A stretch of 64,000 nucleotides of DNA from contig NZ_VFME01000001.1 in NCBI RefSeq assembly GCF_006714895.1, forward strand, positions 1,736,001 through 1,800,000, written 5' to 3'. The position numbers and the translations under genes were made by a program. The DNA is from Gramella sp. Hel_I_59 (lineage in GTDB: Bacteria > Bacteroidota > Bacteroidia > Flavobacteriales > Flavobacteriaceae). Below are positions 8,563 to 18,415 of this stretch, piece after piece (the first letter of the stretch is position 1; each line of letters starts with the position of its first letter). The notes below the pieces were generated by a model. The model saw nothing but the letters and a program-made list of their open reading frames with translations. It was not told where the DNA came from and did not search any database.

Positions 8563-8856
8563 ATGTTAGAAGCATCCTTATCTGGAGTATTAAAATTTGT
8601 ACTTGTAGTATTACTTATATATTTCGGATTCAAAATAATAATTCGATTTTTCGGCCCTCTTATTCTCAAATATTTTATGCGGAAAATGGGTAAAAAGTTC
8701 GAACAGCAGTTTGGTCAGCAATTTGGTAACCAATTTGGAGGCTCGGCTTCCAAAAAATCAAAGTCAAATCCTACAAATATTGGTAAGGAACCTAAAGCCA
8801 AAACCAATAAGGATAAAAAAGTAGGGGAATATATCGATTACGAAGAAATTGATTAA
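8563..8856 (+). CDS. DUF4834 family small membrane protein
   Basis: A 97-aa protein with one hydrophobic segment (about residues 9-35, LKFVLVVLLIYFGFKIIIRFF) followed by a basic, Gln/Phe/Gly-rich stretch. A threefold QQFG/QQFG/NQFG repeat (about bases 8704-8742) comes from a degenerate 12-bp tandem repeat. The tail is Lys-rich and hydrophilic, ending in YIDYEEID. It matches the flavobacterial DUF4834 family, which has no assigned function. It stands directly upstream of the YfhO-family gene but is separated from it by a weak terminator. Confidence 0.8.
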   Translation: MLEASLSGVLKFVLVVLLIYFGFKIIIRFFGPLILKYFMRKMGKKFEQQFGQQFGNQFGGSASKKSKSNPTNIGKEPKAKTNKDKKVGEYIDYEEID

Positions 8857-8867
8857 TTTCGAGACTT

Positions 8868-8890
8868 AGCAGGTTTTAGATCCTGCTTTT
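8868..8890 (+). terminator. Probable terminator after the DUF4834 gene
   Basis: AGCAGG (8868-8873) pairs with CCTGCT (8882-8887) around an 8-nt loop, followed by TTTT. Short stem, so read-through into the next gene is plausible. Confidence 0.55.
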
Positions 8891-8918
8891 AAAATTTTCA
8901 GTTTCAAAAGACTCGTGA

Positions 8919-11348
8919 ATGCCTGATATTAAGAAATTCATACCACACCTGCTAGTCCTGGCAGGATTTGTTGTTTTATCCCTATTCTACTTTCATCCTG
9001 TTCTACAGGGAAAGGAAATTTATCAAAGCGATATCATTCAGTATATCGGGATGGCCAAGGAGCAGAATGACTTTAGGGAACAAACGGGAGAAGAACCTTA
9101 CTGGACAGACTCCGCTTTTGGAGGAATGCCAACCTTCCAGTTAGGAGCTTACTATCCGCATAACTATATTAAGAAGCTCGATTCTGCTTTGAGGTTTTTA
9201 CCCCGGCCAGCAGACTACCTGTTTCTTTATTTTATTGGCTTTTATATTTTACTCCTTTGTTTAAAGATAGATTACCGGGTTGCCTTTGTAGGCTCACTCG
9301 CTTTTGGTTTTTCCACTTATCTCATAATTATTCTTGGAATTGGTCATAATGCCAAAGCTCATGCCATTGCGTATATGCCCATTGTACTTGCCGGTATCAT
9401 TTCAATATTTAGAAATAGAAATGTGTGGGGCTTCCTGCTCTTAAGTGTTGGGATGGCCCTTGAGATCCAGGCAAACCATTTCCAGATGACCTATTACCTG
9501 TTGCTTCTGGTTATAGTTCTTGGTATCGTATACTTTATAGATGCGTTTAAAAAAGCATGGGTAGGTAATTATTTCAAATCACTCGGAGTTATGGTTCTTG
9601 CGGTGGTTCTTGCCTTGGCTATGAATGCAACGAGCTTGCTTGCTACCAGTGAATATGCCAGTTACAGCACCAGGGGAGAGTCAGATCTAAGTATTGGACC
9701 AGACGGCGCTGCTAAAACAGAATCGGGTCTTAGCTACGATTATATCACGGAGTACAGTTATGGAATTTTAGAGAGTTTCAATTTGATGGTTCCTCGATTA
9801 CTTGGTGGAGGTAGTTCAGAAAATATTGGTAGCGATTCCAATTTATACGATGCTATTTTAAAACTTGGAGCTGCACCGGCTCAGGCCAAAGATTTTGCAG
9901 AATCGGCTCCAACCTACTGGGGAGATCAACCATTTGTTGGCGCACCTGCATACATAGGAGCGAGTGTCATCTTTTTATTCATTTTCGCTTTATTTCTTAT
10001 AAAAGGAAGATTAAAATGGTGGATTGTTGGTGTTAGTATACTTGCATTGATCCTGAGTTGGGGAAAAAACTGGTTTGCTGGTTCCAATCCTATCACCAAT
10101 TTTTTTATAGACTATGTACCATTATATGATAAGTTCCGCGCAGTGTCATCGATTCAGGTGCTGCTGGAATTATGTTTACCCTTATTAGCGATTGTAGGAC
10201 TGCATAAATTACTATCAAACAAAATATCTTCGGAAGAAAAATTAAATGCTCTAAAATATTCAGGTTTTATTTCTGGAGGCCTGCTTATCTTCTTTTTACT
10301 GCTGAGTTCAGTATTCGATTTTGCCGGTGCTAACGACTCGTTGTACAGGGAACAGTTCGGTATGGATTTTATTAATGCATTGAAGGAAGATAGAAAAGAT
10401 ATCTTCTTCAGTGATGTGATGAGATCTTTACTTTTTACCGGTATTGGAGTTGGTTTGATCTGGGCATATCTTAAGAATAAACTGCAGTCCAATCTACTAA
10501 TTGCAGGTTTTGCAGTGCTGATACTTGTCGATTTAATTGGAGTGGACAGGCGTTATGTAAATAGTGATGACTTTGTGCAATCCAGAAAGATCGATCAGCC
10601 ATACGAGCGTTATGCTGCAGATGATCAGATCCTGGAGGATACTACGCATTATCGCGTGTTTGATGTTTCCGGAAGTCCGTTTAATACAGGAAGGACTTCT
10701 TATTATCACAATGCATTAGGTGGTTATCACGCTGCCAAACCGGGCAGAATACAGGATCTGTTCGATTTCTACATCGCTAAGAATGATATGGAAATTCTGA
10801 GCATGCTCAATGTGAAGTATTTTATTGTTCCTACGGAAAATGGTGTACAGGCGCAGCAGAATCCGCAAGCTTTTGGAAATGCCTGGGCGGTAGAAACGAT
10901 CAAATGGGTGGAAACCCAGAACGAGGAAATTCAAATTCTGAAGGATGTTAACCTGATGAACACCGCTGTTGTTAATTCTGAATTTAAAGACGAGGTAAGC
11001 AATGAATTTGTATATAGTTCCAGCGCTAAAATAGATCTGGTGTCACAGAAGCCGAATGAACTTAAATACAAATACGAAGCAGATACCGCTCAGTTTATCG
11101 TTTTTTCTGAAAACTATTATCAACCCGGCTGGCAGGCTTATATCGATGGAAAGGAAGTTGATCATATTCAGGCGAATTATACATTAAGAGCTATGAATGT
11201 TCCTGCAGGGATTCACGATATCACTTTTAAATTTGAACCTCAGGTAGTGGAAACCGGAAGTACGATTGTTCTTATAAGTTCTATTTTATTTGGTTTGATA
11301 TTATTGGGTGGTCTGGGATACGAGCTGAAAAATCGTGACCAAATTTAA
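8919..11348 (+). CDS. YfhO family multi-spanning membrane protein
   Basis: An 809-aa integral membrane protein with about 12 hydrophobic segments in the first 550 residues, a soluble domain after residue ~550, and a final transmembrane segment near residues 783-800. This is the layout of YfhO-family proteins, which belong to the GT-C-like superfamily and are linked to glycosylation of cell-surface polymers in Gram-positive bacteria. An acidic patch YQSDIIQ near residue 36 sits where GT-C enzymes carry catalytic acids. The C-terminal YYQPGWQAYIDGK block is a family mark. The gene starts an apparent operon with a glycosyltransferase (8 nt downstream) and a flippase, suggesting a role in surface glycan assembly. 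Confidence 0.85.
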   Translation: MPDIKKFIPHLLVLAGFVVLSLFYFHPVLQGKEIYQSDIIQYIGMAKEQNDFREQTGEEPYWTDSAFGGMPTFQLGAYYPHNYIKKLDSALRFLPRPADYLFLYFIGFYILLLCLKIDYRVAFVGSLAFGFSTYLIIILGIGHNAKAHAIAYMPIVLAGIISIFRNRNVWGFLLLSVGMALEIQANHFQMTYYLLLLVIVLGIVYFIDAFKKAWVGNYFKSLGVMVLAVVLALAMNATSLLATSEYASYSTRGESDLSIGPDGAAKTESGLSYDYITEYSYGILESFNLMVPRLLGGGSSENIGSDSNLYDAILKLGAAPAQAKDFAESAPTYWGDQPFVGAPAYIGASVIFLFIFALFLIKGRLKWWIVGVSILALILSWGKNWFAGSNPITNFFIDYVPLYDKFRAVSSIQVLLELCLPLLAIVGLHKLLSNKISSEEKLNALKYSGFISGGLLIFFLLLSSVFDFAGANDSLYREQFGMDFINALKEDRKDIFFSDVMRSLLFTGIGVGLIWAYLKNKLQSNLLIAGFAVLILVDLIGVDRRYVNSDDFVQSRKIDQPYERYAADDQILEDTTHYRVFDVSGSPFNTGRTSYYHNALGGYHAAKPGRIQDLFDFYIAKNDMEILSMLNVKYFIVPTENGVQAQQNPQAFGNAWAVETIKWVETQNEEIQILKDVNLMNTAVVNSEFKDEVSNEFVYSSSAKIDLVSQKPNELKYKYEADTAQFIVFSENYYQPGWQAYIDGKEVDHIQANYTLRAMNVPAGIHDITFKFEPQVVETGSTIVLISSILFGLILLGGLGYELKNRDQI

Positions 11349-11356
11349 ATCTCTGA

Positions 11357-12637
11357 ATGAAGAAAGCTCTTATTGTTACTTATTATTGGCCACCTGCCGG
11401 AGGACCGGGAGTTCAACGCTGGTTGAAATTCGTAACTTATTTAAGAGATTTTGATATTGAACCTGTTGTATATATTCCGGAAAATCCAGGTTACCCACTT
11501 TTAGATAAAAGTTTAGTTGATGAAATCCCAACAGGAATCCGAATATTAAAGCAACCAATTTTTGAACCATATAAAGTTGCAGAGATTTTTTCTAAAGGTG
11601 ATTCTAAAACTATAAGTTCTGGAATTATAGCCAAAGAGCAGGAGCAAAGTGCCATCCAGAAGTTGATGTTATTTGTTCGCGGAAACTTTTTTATCCCGGA
11701 CGCCAGAAAATTCTGGATCAAACCCTCGGTGAGATATTTAAAGTTGGTGTTGGAGAAAGAGATGTTTGATGTTCTTATAACAACCGGACCTCCGCATAGT
11801 CTGCATTTGATTGGTCTGGCACTCCAGAAAAGTGTGGGCATAAAATGGATTGCCGACTTTAGAGATCCCTGGACAGAGATTGGTTATCACAAAAAACTTA
11901 AACTCACTCAGTCTAGTAGACAAAAGCACCTGAACCTTGAATCTGAGGTGCTCAATAAAGCTGATCATATCATCACTACCAGCCATACAACAAAAGCTGA
12001 ATTTGAATCTAAAACCACCAGACCTATTCGCGTAATCACGAATGGTTTCGATAAGCTTCAGGAGGAGCCAATCACTTCAGATTATTTTGAGATTTCTCAT
12101 ATTGGCTCTTTACTTTCAGGTAGAAGTCCTGAAATCTTATGGAAGGCGATCGCAGAAATTGTAGAGGATGTTCCGGACTTCAGGAATAAATTAAAAATTC
12201 GATTAGCAGGAAAAATAAGTTCTGAAGTAAAGGAAAATATCATTGAATTGGGACTTCAGAAGTATCTCCAAATTGAAGGCTATGTTAGTCATAAAGAAGC
12301 TCTGGAATTACAAAATCGAGCTTCGATTCTATTACTTTTAGAAATTGACAGTGTAGAAACCAGGGGAATCATACCAGGTAAGATCTTCGAATATTTTGCT
12401 GCTAAAAAACCAATTCTGTCCATAGGTCCCGTAAGCTGGGAAGCAGGTAAAATGGTTCTGGATTCACAGAGCGGAACTTACTTGTTATATAGTGACAAAG
12501 AAAAGGTCAAATCCTGGATTTTGGATCAGTTTTATCAAAAAGAGGCACAGGGAGTCAAGCAAATCACTAGTGATATTTCAAAATATCGTCGTAGAGAGCT
12601 TACAGGTGAGCTGGCAGATTTAATCAAAAAGATCTAA
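11357..12637 (+). CDS. Glycosyltransferase family 4-like protein
   Basis: A 426-aa GT-B fold protein. The N-terminal block TYYWPPAGGPGVQRW is typical of flavobacterial GT4-like enzymes. WIADFRDPWTEIG lies at the end of the N-terminal Rossmann domain. ITNGFD and ISHIGSLLSGRSPE begin the donor-binding domain, and GIIPGKIFEYFAAKKPIL carries the EX7E-like nucleotide-sugar site. It is cytoplasmic or membrane-associated. It starts 8 nt after the YfhO gene and overlaps the flippase start by one base (TAATG), so the three genes are probably translated together. Sugar donor and acceptor cannot be read from the sequence. Confidence 0.88.
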   Translation: MKKALIVTYYWPPAGGPGVQRWLKFVTYLRDFDIEPVVYIPENPGYPLLDKSLVDEIPTGIRILKQPIFEPYKVAEIFSKGDSKTISSGIIAKEQEQSAIQKLMLFVRGNFFIPDARKFWIKPSVRYLKLVLEKEMFDVLITTGPPHSLHLIGLALQKSVGIKWIADFRDPWTEIGYHKKLKLTQSSRQKHLNLESEVLNKADHIITTSHTTKAEFESKTTRPIRVITNGFDKLQEEPITSDYFEISHIGSLLSGRSPEILWKAIAEIVEDVPDFRNKLKIRLAGKISSEVKENIIELGLQKYLQIEGYVSHKEALELQNRASILLLLEIDSVETRGIIPGKIFEYFAAKKPILSIGPVSWEAGKMVLDSQSGTYLLYSDKEKVKSWILDQFYQKEAQGVKQITSDISKYRRRELTGELADLIKKI

Positions 12638-14094
12638 TGGGAATAATTATTAATCAGTCCATCAAAAATATGGTGACAACCTATTTGGGTTTTGCCATTG
12701 GAGCTGTAAATACATTATTTCTTTTCACCTATTTTCTTACTAAAGAATATTACGGATTGGTAAGTTTTCTCCTATCTGCAGCAAATCTTATCTGGCCGTT
12801 TCTGGTTTTTGGGGTACACAGTACGCTAATCAAATTCTTTACGTCTTACAAAACACGAAAAGAACAGGATCGCTTACTAACATTAATGCTTTTACTACCA
12901 GCACTTGCGGCTCTACTCATAGGTTTAGCGGGACTATTCTTTTATTCGCAATTACTGGACTACTTTAAAGGGGAGAATGAACTCATACAACCTTATGTCT
13001 GGCTAATTTTCCTGATCGCATTCGCAACTGCGTATTTTGAAGTCTTTTTTGCCTGGTCTAAGATCTACTATAAAAGTAGCTTTGGTAATTTCATGAAAGA
13101 GGTCTTTCATAGATTTTGCATAAGTGGTCTCCTGCTTATGGTTTATAAAGACTGGATCAGCATTCCGACTTTTATCTATGCGATCTCTGGCGTTTTCGTA
13201 TTTAGGATGATTGTAATGGCATTGTATGCTTTTTCCTTACATCCACCAAGAATTAGCCTGCAAGCTCCTGAAAACCTATCTAGATTACTTAAGTATTCCG
13301 CATTAATACTTATTGCAGCTTCGGTAGCTACCGTGTTGCTGGATCTTGATAAAGTAATGATTGAATATTACATGCCTATCGAGAATGTTGCGATCTACGG
13401 AATTGCTGTCTATATCGCAACCGTGATCTCCGTCCCACAAAAAGCAATGCATCAGATCACGCATCCAATGACCGCCGAAATGCTGAATACGAAAGATAAA
13501 GCAGGATTGAAAAACCTATATCAAAAAAGTTCGCTTAACCTTCTAATTATTAGCGCGTTGATCTTCATCTGGATAATCACGAACGTAGAAGCCTTATATG
13601 AACTTATTCCGCAGCAATATCAAATTTCAGTATTTGTTGTAATTCTTATTTCAATCGTTAAACTTTACGATAACTTATTGGGGAATAACAATAGCATTCT
13701 ATTCAATTCAGATTATTATAGAATTGTCCTCGGTATAGGTGTCATCCTTGTACTCCTCGCATTTATCCTGAATTATTTACTTATTCCAAAATTCGGACTC
13801 GAGGGTGCTGCAATTGCAAGTTTTCTGGCTTTCTTTATTTACAATACTTCCAAAATATTCCTGGTCTACATCAAGTTTAAAATTCAGCCTTTTTCGAAGT
13901 CTACCTGGTTGATGTTATTGTTAACTCTTGTCTTAACGGCTGGCTTTTATTACATCGATATCTCGACGCTACCAATACTGAATATATGTTTAAAAGTTTT
14001 AATGTCCGGGCTTATCTACGGACTAATCATCTATTTCTCTAAGGTTTCTTCGGAAATCAATACGATGATCGACAAGTTTCTGAAATTGTCATAA
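12637..14094 (+). CDS. Oligosaccharide flippase family membrane protein (Wzx/MATE-like)
   Basis: A 485-aa polytopic membrane protein with about 14 predicted helices and the N-terminal pattern QSIKNMVTTYLGFAIGAVNT, seen in polysaccharide-biosynthesis flippases of the MOP superfamily. These proteins move lipid-linked oligosaccharides across the inner membrane. Its start overlaps the stop of the glycosyltransferase by one base. With YfhO and the GT4-like enzyme it forms a three-gene surface-glycan operon closed by a terminator. No polymerase or priming transferase is present, so this is not a full capsule locus. Confidence 0.88.
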   Translation: MGIIINQSIKNMVTTYLGFAIGAVNTLFLFTYFLTKEYYGLVSFLLSAANLIWPFLVFGVHSTLIKFFTSYKTRKEQDRLLTLMLLLPALAALLIGLAGLFFYSQLLDYFKGENELIQPYVWLIFLIAFATAYFEVFFAWSKIYYKSSFGNFMKEVFHRFCISGLLLMVYKDWISIPTFIYAISGVFVFRMIVMALYAFSLHPPRISLQAPENLSRLLKYSALILIAASVATVLLDLDKVMIEYYMPIENVAIYGIAVYIATVISVPQKAMHQITHPMTAEMLNTKDKAGLKNLYQKSSLNLLIISALIFIWIITNVEALYELIPQQYQISVFVVILISIVKLYDNLLGNNNSILFNSDYYRIVLGIGVILVLLAFILNYLLIPKFGLEGAAIASFLAFFIYNTSKIFLVYIKFKIQPFSKSTWLMLLLTLVLTAGFYYIDISTLPILNICLKVLMSGLIYGLIIYFSKVSSEINTMIDKFLKLS

Positions 14095-14097
14095 ACG

Positions 14098-14135
14098 AGA
14101 AAACCCCATCCGCAAGGCAGCATCAGGGGTTTTCT
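14098..14135 (+). terminator. Hairpin terminator of the glycan operon
   Basis: AGAAAACCCC (14098-14107) pairs with GGGGTTTTCT (14126-14135) with an 18-nt loop. The T run is within the 3' arm only. It is followed by CTAACTAACCAACC, a motif often seen in flavobacterial 5' leaders, but no gene starts on this strand. Confidence 0.65.
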
Positions 14136-14176
14136 AACTAACCAACCAAAAAATTAAATTATGAACTTGTCATTTG

Positions 14177-15400
14177 TTATATATTATTCATATTTCGTGC
14201 CGAACTTCTAGTTCTTGAAGAATTATTTTTTCTTTCGTTCACTGAAGACTTTGACCTGCTCGAAGATCTTGCTCTGGTCGACTCAGACTTCTGTCTGGTT
14301 GGACGTTGAGCTCTTGTATTCCTTTCAACAGAACGAGTTTTATTTTGAACTTTTGGAGTCCTTTCAGTGTTTCGTACAGATGTTGAACGACTGGTTTTTT
14401 GAACTCTGTCATTAGAAGACCTGGTATCTAATCGAGAATTTCTATCCATCGTCCTGGAACTAGTTTTTCGACTATCTGAAGATACACGGCCTTTTGAATT
14501 TGTACTTCTTTCAGATCTCGCTCCGTAGTCCTTAGACCTGTTATTCTTAATAGGAGAACTTTCAGCAGTGCTAATTCTATTGCTTCTTGAATTAGATCGA
14601 TTCTCATAAGCTTTGGATCTAGCCGCTTGTTGTCTGTTACGAACTAATTGATCGCTTTTACTGGTACGACCACGATATTGTGCAAGATCACGCTTTTGTT
14701 TTACTTGCTTTCCGTAGTGATATTGAGCAACACGCTGAGAAGGTCTGTAGAAGTTTCTTTTCTGTTTATGTGTACTGTAATAATTATTATAAACCGTTGT
14801 ATAATGGTTGTAGCTTACACGATGTGGCTGATAATAAGCCCGGTATGGCTGATTAAATACAATACTAACATTAACCGATGGACGACGATAATAAGAATGC
14901 CATGGTCTGCGAACATAATGGCGGTTATAACTGTTTATATAACCTGTTCGTTGAATCACTCTACCAAGATTGTTGTAATGTAATCTTAAGGAACCAACAT
15001 TAGCAAGCATTCCATAGCGATTATAGTCCATTACAATATTTCCAGCCTGGATGATTCTACCATAATAATCGTAGTAGACCGGAACATCTTCGATCTGGAT
15101 TACAGCGCCATAATCATCATATTGAATAAATGGTTCGTAATTGTAACCAGAGTTATAACTAATATTTACGTTAGGTGTAGAAATTCTTACTGCATTTCCT
15201 CTTCGGAAATCTGGATTATAGAAGAAATCGAACTCTCCATTTGGATAAACCGCGAATTCAACACCACCTTCAATAAAAATAAAAGAATCATTGAAAAAAT
15301 TGGAGTAGGTAGTACTTTTGGATATTTCAGAATGCGGATTTTCAGCGCTAACTGACCATCCTATAAAAAGGCAAACGATAAATAAGGTCAGATTTCTCAT
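14177..15400 (-). CDS. Secreted hypothetical protein with long Arg/Ser-rich tail
   Basis: 407 aa, not assigned to a known function. A signal peptide (MRNLTLFIVCLFIGWSVSAEN) precedes a Tyr-rich region (residues ~40-200) with repeated elements such as YYDYYGRIIQAGN, DYNRYGMLANVG and HYNNLGRVIQRTG. The last ~200 residues are low-complexity and strongly basic, dominated by Arg, Ser, Asn and Thr, with many RS/SR dipeptides. Such a tail could bind nucleic acid or polyanions outside the cytoplasm, but this is speculation. I recall similar proteins in flavobacteria listed as hypothetical. It is flanked by the glycan operon and uvrA, with no operon partner. Confidence 0.8.
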   Translation of the reverse strand: MRNLTLFIVCLFIGWSVSAENPHSEISKSTTYSNFFNDSFIFIEGGVEFAVYPNGEFDFFYNPDFRRGNAVRISTPNVNISYNSGYNYEPFIQYDDYGAVIQIEDVPVYYDYYGRIIQAGNIVMDYNRYGMLANVGSLRLHYNNLGRVIQRTGYINSYNRHYVRRPWHSYYRRPSVNVSIVFNQPYRAYYQPHRVSYNHYTTVYNNYYSTHKQKRNFYRPSQRVAQYHYGKQVKQKRDLAQYRGRTSKSDQLVRNRQQAARSKAYENRSNSRSNRISTAESSPIKNNRSKDYGARSERSTNSKGRVSSDSRKTSSRTMDRNSRLDTRSSNDRVQKTSRSTSVRNTERTPKVQNKTRSVERNTRAQRPTRQKSESTRARSSSRSKSSVNERKNNSSRTRSSARNMNNI

Positions 15401-15533
15401 AGTAGTAGTATTTAAATTAAGAACATTTCTTATCTAAATACAAAGCTCATGCCAAAACCCGGAAATACTGCATACGACTTATTTATCCAGCCTCTGGATA
15501 CAATTCAAATTATTGAAATACAGCGTATTATGT

Positions 15534-18323
15534 CTAATTCAATTTTACTGAAAGATAGGGTGCGGTAACTGATTTTTTATTTTTAGCAACTTCCTCGGGA
15601 GTTCCTGTGGCAATTAAATAACCACCATTTTCTCCACCTTCCAGTCCAAGATCGATCACATGATCTGCACATTTTACAAGATCCATATTGTGTTCAATAA
15701 CTACTACCGAATGTCCTTTAGATATGAGAGCATTGAAAGATTTTAATAATTTCTTTATATCGTGAAAATGCAAGCCGGTAGTTGGTTCGTCAAAAATGAA
15801 AAGTGCCTTGGTTTTGGTAGTTCCTTTAACCAGGAATGAGGCCAGCTTGATACGCTGAGCTTCACCACCCGAAAGAGTAGAAGAACTTTGTCCTAATTGC
15901 ACATATCCTAAACCGACATCTTTTAAAGGCTTCAGCTTTTTAACAATCTTATCCTGATCATGATCTTCAAAAAATGCTGTTGCATCATCGATAGTCATAT
16001 TTAGAACATCATCAATATTCTTATCATGAAAGCTTACTTCAAGCACATCTTTTTTGAAACGCTTACCATTGCAGGTTTCACACTCGAGATGAACATCTGC
16101 CATAAATTGCATTTCAATAGTAACTTCACCTTCACCTTTACAGGTTTCACATCTTCCGCCGTCTACATTAAAAGAAAAATGCTTCGGCTGAAAACCACGT
16201 AATTTCGCGAGTCTCTGGGAAGAGAATAGATTTCGAATATCATCATATGCTTTTATATAGGTTACCGGGTTCGATCTTGATGATCTACCAATAGGATTTT
16301 GATCAACAAACTCAACACTGCCAAGATTTTTAAAATTGCCCTCGATTCCTGAAAATTGTCCTGCTTTCTCTCCATAACCTCCTAATTCTTTCTGAATGGC
16401 TGGGTAAAATATCTTTTTGACCAATGTACTTTTTCCACTTCCCGAAACTCCGGTGATCGCAGTAAAAACTCCTAATGGGATTTCGACATCTATATTCTTC
16501 AGGTTATTCTCCCTTGCCCCAAGTATTTTGATAAAATTCTTAGAGGTTCTTCTTTTTTCGGGAACTTCAATGTTTTTCTTACCATTAAGATATTCCGCAG
16601 TAAGAGAATTAGATTTGAGAATTTGTTTAAGATTACCCGTAGCAACCACGTGACCGCCATTGGTTCCGGCTTCCGGTCCAATATCGATGATCTCATCTGC
16701 AGCATTCATAATCTCCTCATCATGTTCCACCACAATGACCGTATTTCCAAGATCCCGTAAATGCTTTAATACACCAATTAATTTCTCCGTATCCTTAGGA
16801 TGTAATCCAATAGAAGGTTCATCCAGAATGTACATGGAACCAACAAGGCTGCTGCCAAGAGAGGTGGCAAGATTGATCCTTTGTGATTCCCCGCCAGAAA
16901 GTGTATTGGATTTTCGATTTAAGGTTAGATAATCCAGACCTACATTGGAAAGGAATTGAAGTCGGTTTCTAATTTCCTGCAGTAATCTCTTTGCAATTTT
17001 CTCTTCGTATTCATCCAGAGTAATATCATCAAAGAATGCTCGAACCTTATCCAGAGGTTTTTCTACAAGATCGGTGATGTTGAGTCCGTTTATTTTTACA
17101 TAGTGCGCTTCCTGTCTAAGTCGTTTTCCTTTACAAACGGAACACCTGGTTTTACCACGATATCTTGAAAGCATCACCCGATTCTGAATCTTGTATGCCT
17201 TACTCTCCAGAAACTCAAAAAACTGGTTTAAGCCTTCGAAATACTGATTTCCATTCCAGACCAGCTCTTTTTGCTCATCACTTAGTTCAAAATATGGTTT
17301 GTGTATAGGAAAATCAAATTTATGAGAGTTCTTGATCAGTTGATCTTTATACCAGCTCATACTATCACCTCGCCAGGGGAAGATCGCATTTTCGTAAATA
17401 GATAAACCTGTGTTTGGAATCACAAGTTCCTCATCAATTCCTATAACATCGCCGTAACCTTCACACTTCGGACAGGCTCCATAGGGATTATTAAAGCTGA
17501 ATAAATGGACGTTTGGTTCCAGAAAGTTGATTCCATCCAGCTCAAATTTATTACTGAAGTGTGTCGAACTGTTATCTGATAATTTTTCGATGAATAATTC
17601 GCCTTTACCTTCGAAAAATGCTGCTTCAACAGCATCTGCCAGTCGGTTGAAAAAGTCTTCTTCATTCTTTGTGATAATCCGGTCTACTACTAGAAAAGTA
17701 TCTTCAACTTTTGCTTTAGATAGATCGGTTTCATCGATACGCACGACTGAATCACCTAGTTTTATCCTGCTATATCCCTGCTGAGCCAGTACGTTTATTT
17801 TATTTTCCAGCTTACGTCCTTCCTCCAGGTGAATAGGGGCGAGAAGAAGCAATTTTTCACGTTCAGGAAAGGCTTTTACATAATTGATCACATCTGTAAC
17901 AGTATCTTTCTTAACCTCGTTTCCGGAAACTGGGGAATAGGTTTTACCAATTCTGGCAAATAATAATTTTAGATAGTCATAGATTTCCGTAGAAGTACCA
18001 ACAGTAGACCTGGGGTTAGTAGAATTAACTTTTTGTTCTATAGCAATTGCCGGAGCGATACCTTTGATGTAATCGACTTTAGGCTTATTCAATCTACCAA
18101 GAAATTGTCGAGCATAAGAACTAAGACTTTCTACATAGCGCCGTTGACCTTCTGCATAAAGCGTATCAAAAGCAAGACTGGACTTTCCTGAACCGGATAG
18201 ACCTGTAATAACCACGAGTTTGTTCCTGGGAATTATGGCATTGATATTCTTAAGGTTGTGCAGCTTTGCACCTTTTATAATGATATTTTTCTTGGGATCA
18301 ACGTTGGCTATATCTACGGTCAT
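15534..18323 (-). CDS. uvrA: Excinuclease ABC subunit A
   Basis: A 929-aa UvrA, close to the ~940 aa of the family, for damage recognition in nucleotide excision repair with UvrB and UvrC. It has two ABC ATPase modules: Walker A GLSGSGKSS near residue 40 and GVSGSGKST near residue 630, with signatures LSGGESQRINLA and LSGGEAQRIKLA. Zinc-binding cysteine pairs are seen in GACPKCEGYG, RCSVCKGKR, RCETCKGEG and ECETCNGKR. It is transcribed alone, divergent from the ECF sigma gene. A minus-strand -7 element lies at 18343-18350. Confidence 0.97.
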   Translation of the reverse strand: MTVDIANVDPKKNIIIKGAKLHNLKNINAIIPRNKLVVITGLSGSGKSSLAFDTLYAEGQRRYVESLSSYARQFLGRLNKPKVDYIKGIAPAIAIEQKVNSTNPRSTVGTSTEIYDYLKLLFARIGKTYSPVSGNEVKKDTVTDVINYVKAFPEREKLLLLAPIHLEEGRKLENKINVLAQQGYSRIKLGDSVVRIDETDLSKAKVEDTFLVVDRIITKNEEDFFNRLADAVEAAFFEGKGELFIEKLSDNSSTHFSNKFELDGINFLEPNVHLFSFNNPYGACPKCEGYGDVIGIDEELVIPNTGLSIYENAIFPWRGDSMSWYKDQLIKNSHKFDFPIHKPYFELSDEQKELVWNGNQYFEGLNQFFEFLESKAYKIQNRVMLSRYRGKTRCSVCKGKRLRQEAHYVKINGLNITDLVEKPLDKVRAFFDDITLDEYEEKIAKRLLQEIRNRLQFLSNVGLDYLTLNRKSNTLSGGESQRINLATSLGSSLVGSMYILDEPSIGLHPKDTEKLIGVLKHLRDLGNTVIVVEHDEEIMNAADEIIDIGPEAGTNGGHVVATGNLKQILKSNSLTAEYLNGKKNIEVPEKRRTSKNFIKILGARENNLKNIDVEIPLGVFTAITGVSGSGKSTLVKKIFYPAIQKELGGYGEKAGQFSGIEGNFKNLGSVEFVDQNPIGRSSRSNPVTYIKAYDDIRNLFSSQRLAKLRGFQPKHFSFNVDGGRCETCKGEGEVTIEMQFMADVHLECETCNGKRFKKDVLEVSFHDKNIDDVLNMTIDDATAFFEDHDQDKIVKKLKPLKDVGLGYVQLGQSSSTLSGGEAQRIKLASFLVKGTTKTKALFIFDEPTTGLHFHDIKKLLKSFNALISKGHSVVVIEHNMDLVKCADHVIDLGLEGGENGGYLIATGTPEEVAKNKKSVTAPYLSVKLN

Positions 18324-18342
18324 TCTATCTCTGATAAGGCTG

Positions 18343-18350
18343 CAAAGTTA
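18343..18350 (-). promoter_or_regulatory. Candidate -7 promoter element for uvrA
   Basis: TAACTTTG on the minus strand, 19 nt before the uvrA start; a 5' UTR of about 13 nt is expected. No LexA-type palindrome was recognised around it. Confidence 0.5.
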
Positions 18351-18415
18351 CTCATTATCAAGCGGAGAAGAAAGCCGCGAAAAGCCTATAGTATTGTTAA
18401 AATATTAAGCTTTTG

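Noticed and set aside
7491..8669. Longer 392-aa version of the barrel protein
   Set aside because: The first 71 residues of the longer frame are promoter and leader sequence, including the -7 box at 8478-8485. The signal peptide begins at 8456.
8704..8742. 12-bp tandem repeat as a mobile or CRISPR-like repeat
   Set aside because: Three degenerate in-frame copies encode the QFG repeats of the DUF4834 protein. There are no spacers or cas genes.
8919..14135. Capsule or O-antigen biosynthesis island
   Set aside because: Only three genes (YfhO, one GT, flippase) are present. No polymerase, priming transferase or nucleotide-sugar genes, and base composition is like the neighbours.
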